From positions 124,001 through 188,000 of the forward strand of contig NZ_JAKKDU010000003.1 of NCBI RefSeq assembly GCF_021728535.1: DNA of 64,000 nucleotides, in the 5' to 3' direction. The position numbers and the translations under genes are program-made. The stretch is from Wocania arenilitoris (GTDB lineage: Bacteria; Bacteroidota; Bacteroidia; Flavobacteriales; Flavobacteriaceae). Below are positions 1 to 8,784 of the stretch, piece by piece (within the stretch, counting starts at the first letter, position 1; each line of letters begins with the position of its first letter). Below the pieces are notes generated by a model that saw only the letters and a list, made by a program, of their open reading frames with translations, had not been told where the DNA came from and searched no databases.

Positions 1-645
1 TTAATAAAACACTACGAAGCTTATTACAAGCAAATGAAAGCTCAAGGCGATGTACAAGGGATAATTAATGCTATGACTCACTTAAATGTTTTATCTCCAT
101 TAAAGGCAAGACAAGATACTTTGGCTTATATTTATATGAGTGAGGGTAAGTATGTACAGGCATTAAATACTATTGGTATAGAAAAAAAAGTTGGAGATTC
201 TGATATTGCAGTTGAGGTTAAAGCACTGTCTTTAAAGTCTGTTAAAAGACCAGAGTTAGCTATTGGTCATTTTGAAGAGCTTTTTAAAAGAAACCCAAAT
301 GCACTTGTTGCTTATGAGTTAGCAGAATTAAATTTGCAAACCCAAAAATTTGATGAAGCCTTAAAGCATATTACTTATGGTGTTGCAAATGCAAAAGATG
401 ACATGACAAAGGCATTTTATGAAACACAGCAACCTTATCAAGTGTCTTTAAAAGCGGCTTTTATGTATTTAAAAGCTATAGTTGTTTTTAGTCAAGATAA
501 AAATGCTAATATTGATAAAGCAGTTGATATTTTAGATGAAACTTTAAAAACAGCTCCTAATTTTAATTTAATTCAAATTACTAAAAATGAGTTATTAAGA
601 CAAAAACAAGCGCAAACACAGGCAGCTACACAATCAAAAAATTAG
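1..645 (+). CDS. TPR-like protein, C-terminal part (start lies outside the window)
   Basis: The reading frame is open from base 1, so this is the C-terminal part of a longer protein; the first internal ATG is at 34 but codons upstream of it read on in frame. The visible ~214 residues are helical, with degenerate tetratricopeptide-like pairs (an ALNTIGI/ALSLKSVKRPELAIGHFEELF stretch, then a second ALVAYELAELNLQ stretch) and a Gln/Ala-rich tail. TPR arrays are protein-interaction scaffolds; no partner can be named from the sequence. It ends just before a strong bidirectional terminator and converges on the small lipoprotein gene downstream. Confidence is good for a TPR-like fold and low for any function. 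Confidence 0.7.
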   Translation, partial: LIKHYEAYYKQMKAQGDVQGIINAMTHLNVLSPLKARQDTLAYIYMSEGKYVQALNTIGIEKKVGDSDIAVEVKALSLKSVKRPELAIGHFEELFKRNPNALVAYELAELNLQTQKFDEALKHITYGVANAKDDMTKAFYETQQPYQVSLKAAFMYLKAIVVFSQDKNANIDKAVDILDETLKTAPNFNLIQITKNELLRQKQAQTQAATQSKN

Positions 646-660
646 ATAAAAAAGATTATA

Positions 661-703
661 AAAAAAAGCACCGATTCTAAATTTAGAATCGGTGCTTTTT
701 TTT
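661..703. terminator. Bidirectional intrinsic terminator
   Basis: A 21-bp perfect inverted repeat (arms 661-681 and 682-703, core AGCACCGATTCTAAA) has A-run and T-run ends on both sides. It sits between two convergent genes and can serve both. Confidence 0.9.
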
Positions 704-729
704 ATAAATTTTTAATAAATGAATTTTTT

Positions 730-1251
730 TTATTGAGGCTTTTGAATATTCTGATTGTCTTTCTCTAACTTTTTATTCATTTGAAAGTTTAAATTAGAGA
801 CTGCAACTAAAAACTCTTTTATAGTAGATAAAAGCTCCTCTTTTCTTGTGGTTGATAGATTAGATAAGCTTTCTAATTTAAAAATTTTAGTTTCTAAAAC
901 CAGTATTCTAGCCAAAGTAGCTGGAGTGTTTACGGGCTCAGGGATATTCTTTTTTAAATCTTTTAAAAGCGTTATAATAGCTTTATTGTTGTCTTTAAAA
1001 AACACTAAATCAGCCTTTTTCACCTTTTTTACAATATCTACAAGCTGATAATATTCTTGCCAGTTTTCAATTGCGCCTTCAGTTTTTTCATCTAAACCAA
1101 AATCAATAAAATCAAGCTTAGATATATCACTTTCGGTTAATTCTTGAGTATTATTTTTGGTATCTGCATCATTAGCAATATTTTCTTCAGTTTTTTTACA
1201 TGAATATATCACTATAAAAAGGCTAAGAATACTTAAAATTTTAATGTTCAT
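730..1251 (-). CDS. Small lipoprotein of unknown function
   Basis: A 173-residue protein begins with a type II signal peptide (hydrophobic stretch at residues 4-17 and lipobox IYSC, Cys at residue 18), so it should be lipidated and held on a membrane facing the periplasm or surface. The mature part is charged and helical, with Lys/Glu-rich segments and leucine-spaced heptads around residues 110-160 that suggest a short coiled coil. No recognised domain was seen. It is transcribed alone and shares the terminator at 661-703 with the TPR gene. Residues after the Cys (KKTEEN) are charged but do not clearly match a surface-export signal. Function unknown. Confidence 0.6.
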   Translation of the reverse strand: MNIKILSILSLFIVIYSCKKTEENIANDADTKNNTQELTESDISKLDFIDFGLDEKTEGAIENWQEYYQLVDIVKKVKKADLVFFKDNNKAIITLLKDLKKNIPEPVNTPATLARILVLETKIFKLESLSNLSTTRKEELLSTIKEFLVAVSNLNFQMNKKLEKDNQNIQKPQ

Positions 1252-1369
1252 TCTATAAATATGTTTGGAACGCTTTACAAAGATATAGGAATAGTTTGTT
1301 CTTTATGATTTTTTGATGAAATATTGAGACCATATTAACGAAAATGTACCCCTATAAAGTTTCTTAATA

Positions 1370-1403
1370 TTGTGAATTTATCAATAAAATCTTATTATTT
1401 TTG
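1370..1403 (+). promoter_or_regulatory. Candidate Bacteroidota sigma-A promoter for the SDR gene
   Basis: TTG at 1370-1372 and TATTTTTG at 1396-1403 match the Flavobacterium -33 (TTG) and -7 (TAnnTTTG) elements, with a 23-bp gap at the upper end of the usual range. The start codon follows 28 bp downstream. Confidence 0.4.
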
Positions 1404-1430
1404 AAAAATTCTTACAGACAGTGTTTTTAA

Positions 1431-2396
1431 ATGAACCCAAAAATATTAATTATTGGTGCTTGCGGACAAATTGGCACAGAACTTACAACTAAACTTAGAG
1501 AGATTTATGGCGTTAACAATGTTATTGCCAGCGATATTAATACTCGTAATTTAGAACTTGTAAACTCTGGTCCGTTTGAAATTATTGATGCAAAAAACTT
1601 TAATGCTATTAAAGATTGTTGCAAAAACCACAATATAGATACTATTTATTTGATGGCTGCACTACTTAGTGCTACTGGCGAAAAGTACCCAATGGAGGCA
1701 TGGGATTTAAATATGAATTCCCTTTTTCATGTGCTTAACTTAGCTAAAGGAGGGGCTATAAAAAAAATATTCTGGCCTAGTAGTATAGCTGTTTTTGGGC
1801 CTACTACGCCTCGAGAAAACACACCACAGCATACTACATGCGAGCCAACAACGGTTTATGGCATTACAAAACAAGTTGGCGAACGTTGGTGTGAATATTA
1901 CCATAACAAATACGGTGTTGATGTTAGGAGCATTCGTTATCCTGGTATTATTAGCCATAAAGCTATGCCCGGTGGCGGAACAACCGATTATGCTGTAGAA
2001 ATATATCATGATGCTGTAAAAACAAAAACATATAACTGCTTTTTGTCTGAAAACACCCAACTACCAATGATGTTTATGGAGGATGCCATAAAAGCAACTA
2101 TAGATATTATGACTGTAAAAAAAGATGCTGTTAAAATAAGGTCATCGTATAATGTAGCAGCAATTAGTTTTACACCAAAAGAAGTAGCAGCATCTATAAA
2201 GCAACACATTTCAGATTTTGAAATTAGCTATAAACCTGATTATAGACAAGCTATTGCAGATAGTTGGCCAAAAAGTATTAATGATGATTCGGCAAGAAAA
2301 GATTGGAATTGGAAACACAGTTTTTCTCTAGAAGCTATTACAAAAGAAATGCTTTTTCAACTAAATAAAAAGTATAATAATCCTGCTAAAAAATAG
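1431..2396 (+). CDS. NAD-dependent epimerase/dehydratase, probable L-threonine 3-dehydrogenase (SDR type)
   Basis: A 321-residue extended short-chain dehydrogenase. The Rossmann motif GACGQIG is at residues 9-15, the serine pair of WPSS at 117-118, and the catalytic pair Tyr143-x3-Lys147 (VYGITK). Length and motifs match the SDR-type L-threonine 3-dehydrogenases known from psychrophilic Flavobacterium, which oxidise L-threonine to 2-amino-3-ketobutyrate with NAD in the cytoplasm. The family also includes UDP-sugar epimerases, but the short length and the sequence around the active site (PGIISHKAMPGGGTTDYA) favour threonine dehydrogenase. It is single-cistron, with its own candidate promoter upstream. 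Family assignment is strong; the substrate is a family inference. Confidence 0.85.
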   Translation: MNPKILIIGACGQIGTELTTKLREIYGVNNVIASDINTRNLELVNSGPFEIIDAKNFNAIKDCCKNHNIDTIYLMAALLSATGEKYPMEAWDLNMNSLFHVLNLAKGGAIKKIFWPSSIAVFGPTTPRENTPQHTTCEPTTVYGITKQVGERWCEYYHNKYGVDVRSIRYPGIISHKAMPGGGTTDYAVEIYHDAVKTKTYNCFLSENTQLPMMFMEDAIKATIDIMTVKKDAVKIRSSYNVAAISFTPKEVAASIKQHISDFEISYKPDYRQAIADSWPKSINDDSARKDWNWKHSFSLEAITKEMLFQLNKKYNNPAKK

Positions 2397-2455
2397 AATT
2401 ATAGGCGTAAAAAGTCTTTATTTGTATATTTCAATAAGCCTAAATCTTAATTAAG

Positions 2456-3046
2456 ATGTTTGATGATTTTTTATTTAACGTAAAATATGGCATTAACCAC
2501 GTACTAGATATTAATGCTTACGACCACGTTTTATTTTTAATAGTACTTACCGTTCCGTATGTTTTTAAAGACTGGAAACGTGTTTTGCTACTAGTTTCTG
2601 TATTTACCTCAGGACATACACTTTCACTTGTTTTAGCAGCTTACAATGTGGTAAATGTAAACGCCCAAATTGTTGAGTTTTTAATACCTGTAACCATTTT
2701 AATTGTCGCGCTTTATAATGTGTTTACAGCTGGCAAAGGTGCGCAAAAGGAAAAAATAGGTGTGCTTTTTTTAACCACTTTATTTTTTGGTTTGATACAC
2801 GGTTTAGGCTTTGCACGCGAGTTTAAAATGCTGTTAAGCGACTCAGATAATAAACTCGTGTTATTGTTAGAGTTTGCTTTGGGGATAGAGTTTGCACAAG
2901 TTATAATTGTGTTTATTGTATTGTTTTTAAGCTACTTAGTGCAAATTATTTTTAGGTTTACCAAACGCGATTGGATTATGATAATATCTGCAATTGTAGT
3001 TGGTTTGGTAATTCCTATGCTACTAAATAGTGAGTTTTTATCTTAA
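2456..3046 (+). CDS. HupE/UreJ-family membrane protein
   Basis: A 196-residue integral membrane protein with about six hydrophobic segments and family-typical histidines in the membrane: HVLDINAYDHVLF near the N-terminus, SGHTLSL at about residues 58-64, and FGLIHGLGFA around residue 110. HupE/UreJ proteins are linked to nickel/cobalt import or metallocentre assembly in some bacteria, but many Flavobacteriaceae carry a copy with no urease or hydrogenase genes nearby, as here. The true substrate is therefore open. It is a single gene, followed by the structured RNA candidate. No Ni enzyme is encoded in this window. Confidence 0.8.
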   Translation: MFDDFLFNVKYGINHVLDINAYDHVLFLIVLTVPYVFKDWKRVLLLVSVFTSGHTLSLVLAAYNVVNVNAQIVEFLIPVTILIVALYNVFTAGKGAQKEKIGVLFLTTLFFGLIHGLGFAREFKMLLSDSDNKLVLLLEFALGIEFAQVIIVFIVLFLSYLVQIIFRFTKRDWIMIISAIVVGLVIPMLLNSEFLS

Positions 3047-3117
3047 AATTTTCGGAAAAGTTTAACGAACTTGCGTTGTAATTAAAATACGAACCGAGTA
3101 TATTCGTTATATTGTTT

Positions 3118-3240
3118 CGCGTTAAGGATTGCAGAGGAAATCCTTTTGCTTTTTTGCAAAAGATTGTAACAAAAAGCCTGACCTTTTGCGGTTCTGCAAG
3201 GTTTTTTTAACCTTGTAGGTATGAGTAAAAGGTAACGCCA
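3118..3240 (+). ncRNA. Candidate structured RNA, resembling the Flavo-1 motif of Bacteroidota
   Basis: Nested complementarity is seen. GCGTTA (3119-3124) pairs with TAACGC (3233-3238) as a closing stem. Inside are three hairpins: AAGGATT/AATCCTT (3124-3130, 3139-3145), CTTTTGC/GCAAAAG (3143-3149, 3156-3162; overlaps the first, so alternative), and CAAGGTT/AACCTTG (3197-3203, 3209-3215). The motif AAAAGCCTGACC lies between. From memory this layout recalls the Flavo-1 non-coding RNA motif of Flavobacteria; the family name was not checked against a covariance model. It lies 19 bp before the dCMP deaminase start and could be a free RNA or a leader. Confidence 0.5.
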
Positions 3241-3258
3241 TAATTATAAAATAAATTA

Positions 3259-3690
3259 ATGTCTCAAGACAAACAACTTAAATACGATAAAGCTTACTTA
3301 AGGATAGCTAAAGAGTGGGGAAAATTATCGTACTGCAAACGTCGACAAGTTGGCGCACTTATTGTAAAGGATAGAATGATAATATCTGATGGTTATAATG
3401 GCACACCATCTGGATTTGAAAATTTTTGTGAAGACGATCAAGGCTATACTAAATGGTATGTATTACACGCCGAGGCAAATGCCATTTTAAAGGTAGCATC
3501 GTCAACACAATCAGCAAAAGGAGCAACGTTGTATATTACCATGTCGCCTTGTAAAGAGTGTAGCAAATTAATACATCAAGCGGGCATAATAAAGGTGGTT
3601 TACAATCAAGCATACAAAGACGATTCTGGACTGCGTTTTTTAAAAAAAGCAGGCATAGAACTTAAATTAATAGAAACTATAGAGGAATAA
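3259..3690 (+). CDS. dCMP/CMP deaminase family protein
   Basis: A 143-residue zinc-dependent cytidine/deoxycytidylate deaminase. HAE at residues 70-72 supplies the zinc His and the catalytic Glu, and PCKEC at 97-101 supplies the two zinc cysteines. Length and the N-terminal RIAKEWGKLSYCKRRQVGA stretch match dCMP deaminases (ComEB-like), which make dUMP for thymidylate synthesis. It overlaps the next gene by one base (TAATG), so the two are translationally coupled. The pairing with a CtpA protease has no obvious metabolic logic. Family assignment is firm; the exact nucleotide substrate is inferred. Confidence 0.88.
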   Translation: MSQDKQLKYDKAYLRIAKEWGKLSYCKRRQVGALIVKDRMIISDGYNGTPSGFENFCEDDQGYTKWYVLHAEANAILKVASSTQSAKGATLYITMSPCKECSKLIHQAGIIKVVYNQAYKDDSGLRFLKKAGIELKLIETIEE

Positions 3691-5279
3691 TGTCTAATCA
3701 AAAAAAATATTTACCATTAATTCTAGGTGTTGCTATTGCAGCAGGTATTTTTATTGGCGGAAAATTAAATTTTTCTGACTCACCAGACCGCTTGTTCTCA
3801 ACCAATAGTAAAAAAGATAAACTAAACAGACTTATAGATTATATTGATTACGATTATGTAGATGATATTAATACCGATAGTATTGTTGATGTTACTGTTA
3901 ATGGTATTCTGGATAATTTAGATCCGCATTCGGTTTATATTCCTAAAGAAGATATGCAACGTGTTGCCGAAAATATGAAAGGCGATTTTGTTGGTATTGG
4001 TGTTAGTTTTTACACCTATAAAGATACTATTGCAGTTATTAGGCCAACCGAAAATGGACCAAGCGCCAAAGCTGGTATTAAAGGCGGTGATCGTATTATT
4101 ATGGCTAATGGCGATTCGCTTTTTGGTAAAAACTTAAAGGATGTCGAAATTATTAAAAAGCTTAAAGGACCAATTAACACCAAGGTAAAATTAAAGGTAT
4201 ACAGAAAAGGCGAACCTGAGTTATTAGATTTTACCGTTAAACGCGATATTATTCCTATTAAAAGTGTTGATGCCGCTTATATGCTTACCGAAAAATTGGG
4301 CTATATAAAAATAAATCGTTTTGCTGAATCTACTTACAAAGAGTTTAAAAAGGGATTAGATAAATTAATCCATTTGGGGGCAACCGAAATTGCATTAGAT
4401 TTACGGGATAACCCTGGTGGATTTTTAGGCATTGCAGAACAGATTGTTGATCAGTTTTTAGAAGATGATAAGCTTATTTTATTCACAAAAAACAAACGGG
4501 GCAGTATCGAAAAAAGTTATGCAACTAGTAAAGGTAAGTTTGAAGCAGGTAAAGTGTATGTGTTGATAGACGAAAACTCAGCTTCTGCCAGCGAAATTGT
4601 AGCAGGCGCCTTACAAGACAATGATAAAGGTACTATTATTGGTAGGCGTTCTTATGGTAAAGGTCTTGTGCAGCGTGAAATGGATTTAGGTGACGGCAGT
4701 GCAGTGCGCTTAACAGTATCTCGTTATTATACACCAACAGGACGCTCCATTCAACGACCATATAAAAAAGGACATAAAGATTATTATGATGAGTATTTTG
4801 ATAGGTTAGAAAGTGGTGAGCTTTTAGACCCTGAAAAAATTAAAGTCGCCGATTCGTTAAAATTTACCACCCCAAAAGGAAAAATTGTTTATGGCGGAGG
4901 CGGTATAATCCCAGATGTTTTTGTGCCTATTGATAATAGTATGCATAACGAAACACTTACATATTTACTACGCCGTGGTTTTATTGGTAATTTTGTGTTT
5001 GAAGAATTAGAAAAAGATCGACATGCTTATGATGATATTTCAAGACAAGATTTTATTGATAGTTTTGAAGTAGGTGAGGATTTAGTATTCGCTTTTCAAG
5101 ATTATTTAAATTTAAGAGCCGATTCTAAAGTTACTTTTGTGGCTTATCACGAAGAAGTAAAGCAATACATTAAAGCCACTTTAGCCGATCAACTTTTTGG
5201 TGCTGGCGCTTTTGAAGAAGTGTTCAATCAACGCGATATTATGATTGATGAGGTTATTAAGTTGAGTGATGGGAAGTAG
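3690..5279 (+). CDS. S41-family C-terminal processing protease (CtpA-like)
   Basis: A 529-residue exported serine protease. One N-terminal hydrophobic segment (residues 8-24) acts as signal or anchor. A PDZ domain spans roughly 85-185 (GIGVSF, then GPSAKAGIKGGD), and the S41 catalytic core holds SASASE with Ser299 and the general base Lys324 (SYGKG). The C-terminal 130 residues form the helical extension common in Bacteroidota members. CtpA proteases trim or degrade periplasmic and envelope proteins from their C-termini. The start overlaps the deaminase stop by one base. The catalytic dyad is intact and spaced 25 residues apart, as in E. coli Prc. Confidence 0.92.
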   Translation: MSNQKKYLPLILGVAIAAGIFIGGKLNFSDSPDRLFSTNSKKDKLNRLIDYIDYDYVDDINTDSIVDVTVNGILDNLDPHSVYIPKEDMQRVAENMKGDFVGIGVSFYTYKDTIAVIRPTENGPSAKAGIKGGDRIIMANGDSLFGKNLKDVEIIKKLKGPINTKVKLKVYRKGEPELLDFTVKRDIIPIKSVDAAYMLTEKLGYIKINRFAESTYKEFKKGLDKLIHLGATEIALDLRDNPGGFLGIAEQIVDQFLEDDKLILFTKNKRGSIEKSYATSKGKFEAGKVYVLIDENSASASEIVAGALQDNDKGTIIGRRSYGKGLVQREMDLGDGSAVRLTVSRYYTPTGRSIQRPYKKGHKDYYDEYFDRLESGELLDPEKIKVADSLKFTTPKGKIVYGGGGIIPDVFVPIDNSMHNETLTYLLRRGFIGNFVFEELEKDRHAYDDISRQDFIDSFEVGEDLVFAFQDYLNLRADSKVTFVAYHEEVKQYIKATLADQLFGAGAFEEVFNQRDIMIDEVIKLSDGK

Positions 5280-5285
5280 TTTTTG

Positions 5286-5888
5286 TTAAATCTTATCATG
5301 CACCTTCACATGTTTACCACCATTCCAAAGCGTTAAAATATCTGTTGCTACATGCGCGCCACTTCCTGAAGCTATAGCAAATTGGCTACGCCAACCAGCT
5401 AAAGTACCAGCTACATATAAGTTTTCTTCAATTAAATGATTGGTGTTTTTTAACCAAATGCGGTCTTTTTCAATGTTTGCTCTTGGGTGTGGTTCAATAA
5501 ACTGTTCTAAACCTTTTATCGTCATTAAGTTGGTGTAACCAACAGCAATAACAACTAGTTTAGCTTCGTAGTTATTTTTATTAGTTTCAACTATAAAACC
5601 GCCTGTAGATTTTGAAATACTGCAAACTTTTTCGTTTTCAATTTGATTAACATGCGGATATAAATCGTGTAGTTGTTTTTTTCCGCTTTCTAAAATAGAA
5701 GCACCTGTGGTTCCAGGGTTTAATCCTAAAACATTATTAAAAAGCGCACTCTGTAAATGTGATGTTTTTTGATGTGTTATAATAGCAACTTGTTTGTTTT
5801 TAGCAAAAGCTTTTTCTTTCGCAGAACCCAATACTAATGCGCATGATAAACCCGCTGCACCACCACCAATTATTAAAGCATCAAACAT
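5286..5888 (-). CDS. Small FAD-dependent oxidoreductase, thioredoxin-reductase-like
   Basis: A 200-residue flavoprotein. The FAD-binding GGGAAG is at residues 8-13, ATG-type motif VVIAVGYTN near residue 113, and the C-terminal FAD motif YVAGTLAGW near residue 163. It aligns in outline with the FAD domain of thioredoxin reductase but lacks the inserted NADPH domain and its CxxC, so it is about 100 residues shorter than TrxB. It cannot reduce thioredoxin by the normal route. It probably acts with a separate electron donor, or as a truncated paralogue that is fixed in this lineage. It overlaps the next gene by one base as a two-gene operon. Function unknown. Confidence 0.7.
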   Translation of the reverse strand: MFDALIIGGGAAGLSCALVLGSAKEKAFAKNKQVAIITHQKTSHLQSALFNNVLGLNPGTTGASILESGKKQLHDLYPHVNQIENEKVCSISKSTGGFIVETNKNNYEAKLVVIAVGYTNLMTIKGLEQFIEPHPRANIEKDRIWLKNTNHLIEENLYVAGTLAGWRSQFAIASGSGAHVATDILTLWNGGKHVKVHDKI

Positions 5889-6091
5889 TATCTCTTCTCT
5901 TTTACTTTTTGTTCAATACGTTTTGAGGTTCGTAAAATCCCCATCATTATAATAACGCAAAACGATGCTAAAATAGTAATTAAGGCAATGATGCTATCGC
6001 CCTTAAAAGGCGCATTAAAATCTACCTTAGTAAGGTTAAAAATAATTAATCCTAAGGCAATAATGCTAAGTATTATAGTTAGTATTTTCAT
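5888..6091 (-). CDS. Small two-TM membrane protein
   Basis: A 67-residue protein with two hydrophobic segments (residues 3-21 and 33-53) and a basic tail (TSKRIEQKVKEKR). The N-terminal segment could be mistaken for a signal peptide, but the second segment makes a helical hairpin more likely. It is the first gene of a two-gene minus-strand unit with the small flavoprotein, with a one-base overlap (shared A of ATG/TGA-type junction). No domain was recognised. Confidence 0.55.
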   Translation of the reverse strand: MKILTIILSIIALGLIIFNLTKVDFNAPFKGDSIIALITILASFCVIIMMGILRTSKRIEQKVKEKR

Positions 6092-6145
6092 CTATTTTTA
6101 CTTTTTTTGTAATTAGTATTTGATTGCCAAATGCCCATTATGGGC

Positions 6146-6733
6146 TTAAACTATATCAAACAAAGCTTTAATATTATGAGCAAATAATTTTACTGCTATG
6201 GCTAATAAAATAACACCAAAAACTTTACGCACTATATTAATGCCATTTTGACCAATAAGACGTTCTATTTTTGCCGATGTTTTAAGCACAATATAAATAA
6301 TAATAACATTTAATAAAACAGCAACAATAATATTTTCAGTTCTAAATTCAGCTCGTAAAGAAAGTAAAGTTGTTAAACTTCCAGGTCCAGCAATAAGTGG
6401 GAAAGCTAAAGGAAAAACAGCAGTCGTCATTGAGTCGTGTTCTTCTTGTTTGTAAAGTGTAATGCCCAAAATCATTTCTAATGCAATAAAAAATAAAATA
6501 AAAGCACCAGCTACTGCAAACGAATTAACATCTATGCCAATAAGGTTTAAAATACTTTTTCCTAAAAACAGAAATACAATTAAAATAATTCCTGCAATTA
6601 TTGAAGCTTTTTCGCTTTGTATATGTCCTGCTTTTTTACGTAAATCTATAACAATAGGAATGTTTCCAATAATATCGATTACTGCAAATAATACCATAAA
6701 AGCAGTAAAAATTTCTTTAAAATTAAGTTGCAT
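6146..6733 (-). CDS. MarC-family integral membrane protein
   Basis: A 195-residue polytopic protein with six hydrophobic segments and MarC-family landmarks: FAVIDIIGNIPIVIDL at residues 17-32, the FFIALEMILGI helix around 80-90, and FPLAFPLIAGPGSL at about 107-120. MarC proteins are widespread inner-membrane proteins once linked to multiple antibiotic resistance; their transport role is unproven. It is transcribed alone. Length matches the family. Function beyond membrane location cannot be stated. Confidence 0.88.
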   Translation of the reverse strand: MQLNFKEIFTAFMVLFAVIDIIGNIPIVIDLRKKAGHIQSEKASIIAGIILIVFLFLGKSILNLIGIDVNSFAVAGAFILFFIALEMILGITLYKQEEHDSMTTAVFPLAFPLIAGPGSLTTLLSLRAEFRTENIIVAVLLNVIIIYIVLKTSAKIERLIGQNGINIVRKVFGVILLAIAVKLFAHNIKALFDIV

Positions 6734-6783
6734 AACTTTAAGTTTAGTTTTTTCGGCAAAAGTAGATGATTATAACCGATTTA

Positions 6784-6802
6784 TAACCCTAATTTAGGGT
6801 TA
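6784..6802. promoter_or_regulatory. Palindrome in the MarC/DUF3109 divergent intergenic region
   Basis: TAACCCTAA and TTAGGGTTA are perfect 9-bp arms around one central base. It lies 50 bp upstream of the MarC start and about 130 bp upstream of the DUF3109 start. It could be an operator; no regulator is identified. Confidence 0.35.
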
Positions 6803-6934
6803 AACTTATATTAAATCACGCTGATGAATGATTGTAAGCACAAGAATAAAAATTTTTAAAGTACTTTCAAAATATATAAATCTCGATTATCGAGTAAAGT
6901 TTCTCTATTTTAGCATCAAATTTTTAACCTAAAA

Positions 6935-7498
6935 ATGTTTCAATTAGGAAAAACCATAGTTTCAGAAGATATTATAGAAAAAGACTTTGTGTGCAATTTA
7001 TCAGCATGCAAAGGTGCATGTTGTATTGATGGAGATGCTGGTGCACCACTTGATGAAGAAGAGGTTAAAATTTTAAAAGATATTTACCCTAAAGTAAAGC
7101 CTTTTTTACGTAAAGAAGGTATTGAAGCCATCGAAAAACAAGGCACACATATAACTACAGAATTTGGCGATTTTGAAACACCTTTGATTAATAATGCCGA
7201 TTGTGCGTATGTAATTTTTGACGAAAAAAGAACAGCACTTTGCGGTATTGAAGAGGCTTATAATCAAGGAGAAATTTCTTGGAAAAAACCAGTGTCTTGT
7301 CATTTATATCCAATTCGTGTAAAGGCATATTCTGAATTTTCGGCTGTAAATTATGATAAATGGGAGATTTGCGATGACGCTTGTTCGCTCGGTGCAGAAT
7401 TACAAGTTCCTGTTTACAAATTTGTAAAAGAAGCCTTAGTTAGAAAATTTGGCGAAGATTGGTATACAGAATTAGAAAAGGTTGCTAAAACTTTTTAA
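6935..7498 (+). CDS. DUF3109 family cysteine-rich protein
   Basis: A 187-residue cytoplasmic protein typical of Bacteroidota DUF3109. The cysteine cluster CNLSACKGACC is at residues 21-31. More cysteines follow at CAYVIF, LCGIEEAYN, SCHLYPIRV and EICDDAC. The pattern resembles YkgJ-type zinc/iron-sulfur cluster binding proteins (CxxxCxxCC with later Cys pairs). No catalytic activity has been assigned to the family that I know of. It is monocistronic, with no partner gene that explains it. Family identification is confident; function unknown. Confidence 0.85.
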   Translation: MFQLGKTIVSEDIIEKDFVCNLSACKGACCIDGDAGAPLDEEEVKILKDIYPKVKPFLRKEGIEAIEKQGTHITTEFGDFETPLINNADCAYVIFDEKRTALCGIEEAYNQGEISWKKPVSCHLYPIRVKAYSEFSAVNYDKWEICDDACSLGAELQVPVYKFVKEALVRKFGEDWYTELEKVAKTF

Positions 7499-7803
7499 CA
7501 GACTCAAAATTTCTATTTATAAACCATCTAATAAGCCTTTTAAACAAAGGGTTTTATAGGTCTTAAACGTGTTTGTTTTTCAATTTTAAATTCTAACCCC
7601 ATTAAATTTAAACTACTGATAATCAATATTTTAAATCTTTTTGTATGTTAAACATTGAATACGTAAGATTTTTTTTGGTTGTTAAAAACTTGTTGAAAAG
7701 GTTTCTTGAATTCTTTAAAAAGATAGCAATCATTTTACAATCTTTGTTATCCTGAAATTGCATCAAATTTTTAGTCCAATCTTTTATAAAAAAACACAAA
7801 ACT
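7499..7803. other. 305-bp intergenic leader before nrdB
   Basis: There is no gene. A small hairpin CCTTT/AAAGG (7536-7550) followed by GTTTTAT may be a weak terminator for the DUF3109 gene. The rest is AT-rich and probably holds the nrdB promoter and a long leader. No clear NrdR box was found by eye. Confidence 0.4.
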
Positions 7804-8784
7804 ATGTCGCAAGCTATAGAACCCATTTTACAAGAAAACAAAGATCGTTTTGTTATTTTTCCTATACAACATCATGATATTTGGGAATGGTATAAAAAGC
7901 AAGAGGCAAGTATTTGGACAGCAGAAGAAATAGATTTACACCAAGACATTAGCGATTGGAATACCAAATTAACTGACGATGAGCGTTATTTTATTAAGCA
8001 TGTGTTAGCCTTTTTTGCAGCTTCTGATGGAATTGTTAATGAAAATTTAGCTGAAAATTTTGTATCTGAAGTGCAATATACAGAAGCTAAATTCTTTTAC
8101 GGATTTCAAATTATGATGGAGAATATTCATTCAGAAGTATATTCATTATTAATTGACACTTATGTAAAAGATGATAAGGAAAAGGATGCCTTATTTAATG
8201 CTATTGAAGTTTTTCCAGCTATTAAAGAAAAAGCAGATTGGGCACTTAAATGGATAGATTCTCCAAGTTTCGCAGAGCGTTTAATTGCTTTTGCAGCGGT
8301 AGAAGGCATCTTTTTTTCAGGAAGTTTCTGTTCTATTTTTTGGCTTAAAAAACGTGGGCTTTTACCAGGATTAACATTTTCTAACGAGCTTATCTCAAGA
8401 GACGAAGGATTGCATTGCGATTTTGCTGTGCACTTACATCAAAATCATATTATAAATAAAGTGCCAAAGGAAAGAATTACTGAAATTTTAACAAACGCTT
8501 TAGATATTGAACGCATGTTTATTACCGAATCGCTTCCCGTAAGTTTAATTGGTATGAATGCAAAATTAATGACGCAATATCTTGAATTTGTAACCGATAG
8601 ATTATTAGGGGAGTTTGGCTGCGATAAAGTATACAATTCAACCAATCCTTTTGATTTTATGGATATGATTTCGCTACAAGGAAAAACAAACTTCTTTGAA
8701 AAACGTGTGTCTGAGTATCAAAAGGCAGGTGTTCTTAATAAAGAAGACGAAAAGAATAAATTTAGTTTTGATGAAGATTTCTAA
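7804..8784 (+). CDS. nrdB: Ribonucleoside-diphosphate reductase subunit beta (class I)
   Basis: A 326-residue ferritin-like radical-generating subunit. Metal ligands by alignment with E. coli R2 are Asp75 (AASDG), Glu106 and His109 (MENIHSE), a Glu in AVEGIFF, and the Glu/His pair of RDEGLH. The radical tyrosine is present at residue 113, so this is a normal Tyr-type enzyme and not the Phe-containing class Ic. The stretch around [15 protein letters not shown] is very like the eukaryotic R2. With NrdA it reduces ribonucleotides to deoxyribonucleotides in the cytoplasm. nrdB precedes nrdA, which follows after a 197-bp gap rich in small hairpins. Confidence 0.96.
   Translation: MSQAIEPILQENKDRFVIFPIQHHDIWEWYKKQEASIWTAEEIDLHQDISDWNTKLTDDERYFIKHVLAFFAASDGIVNENLAENFVSEVQYTEAKFFYGFQIMMENIHSEVYSLLIDTYVKDDKEKDALFNAIEVFPAIKEKADWALKWIDSPSFAERLIAFAAVEGIFFSGSFCSIFWLKKRGLLPGLTFSNELISRDEGLHCDFAVHLHQNHIINKVPKERITEILTNALDIERMFITESLPVSLIGMNAKLMTQYLEFVTDRLLGEFGCDKVYNSTNPFDFMDMISLQGKTNFFEKRVSEYQKAGVLNKEDEKNKFSFDEDF

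Noticed and set aside
7499-7803. Small minus-strand ORF 7623-7841 as a gene
   Set aside because: It overlaps the nrdB start, has no recognisable domain or signal, and consists of AT-driven Phe/Lys/Asn codons.
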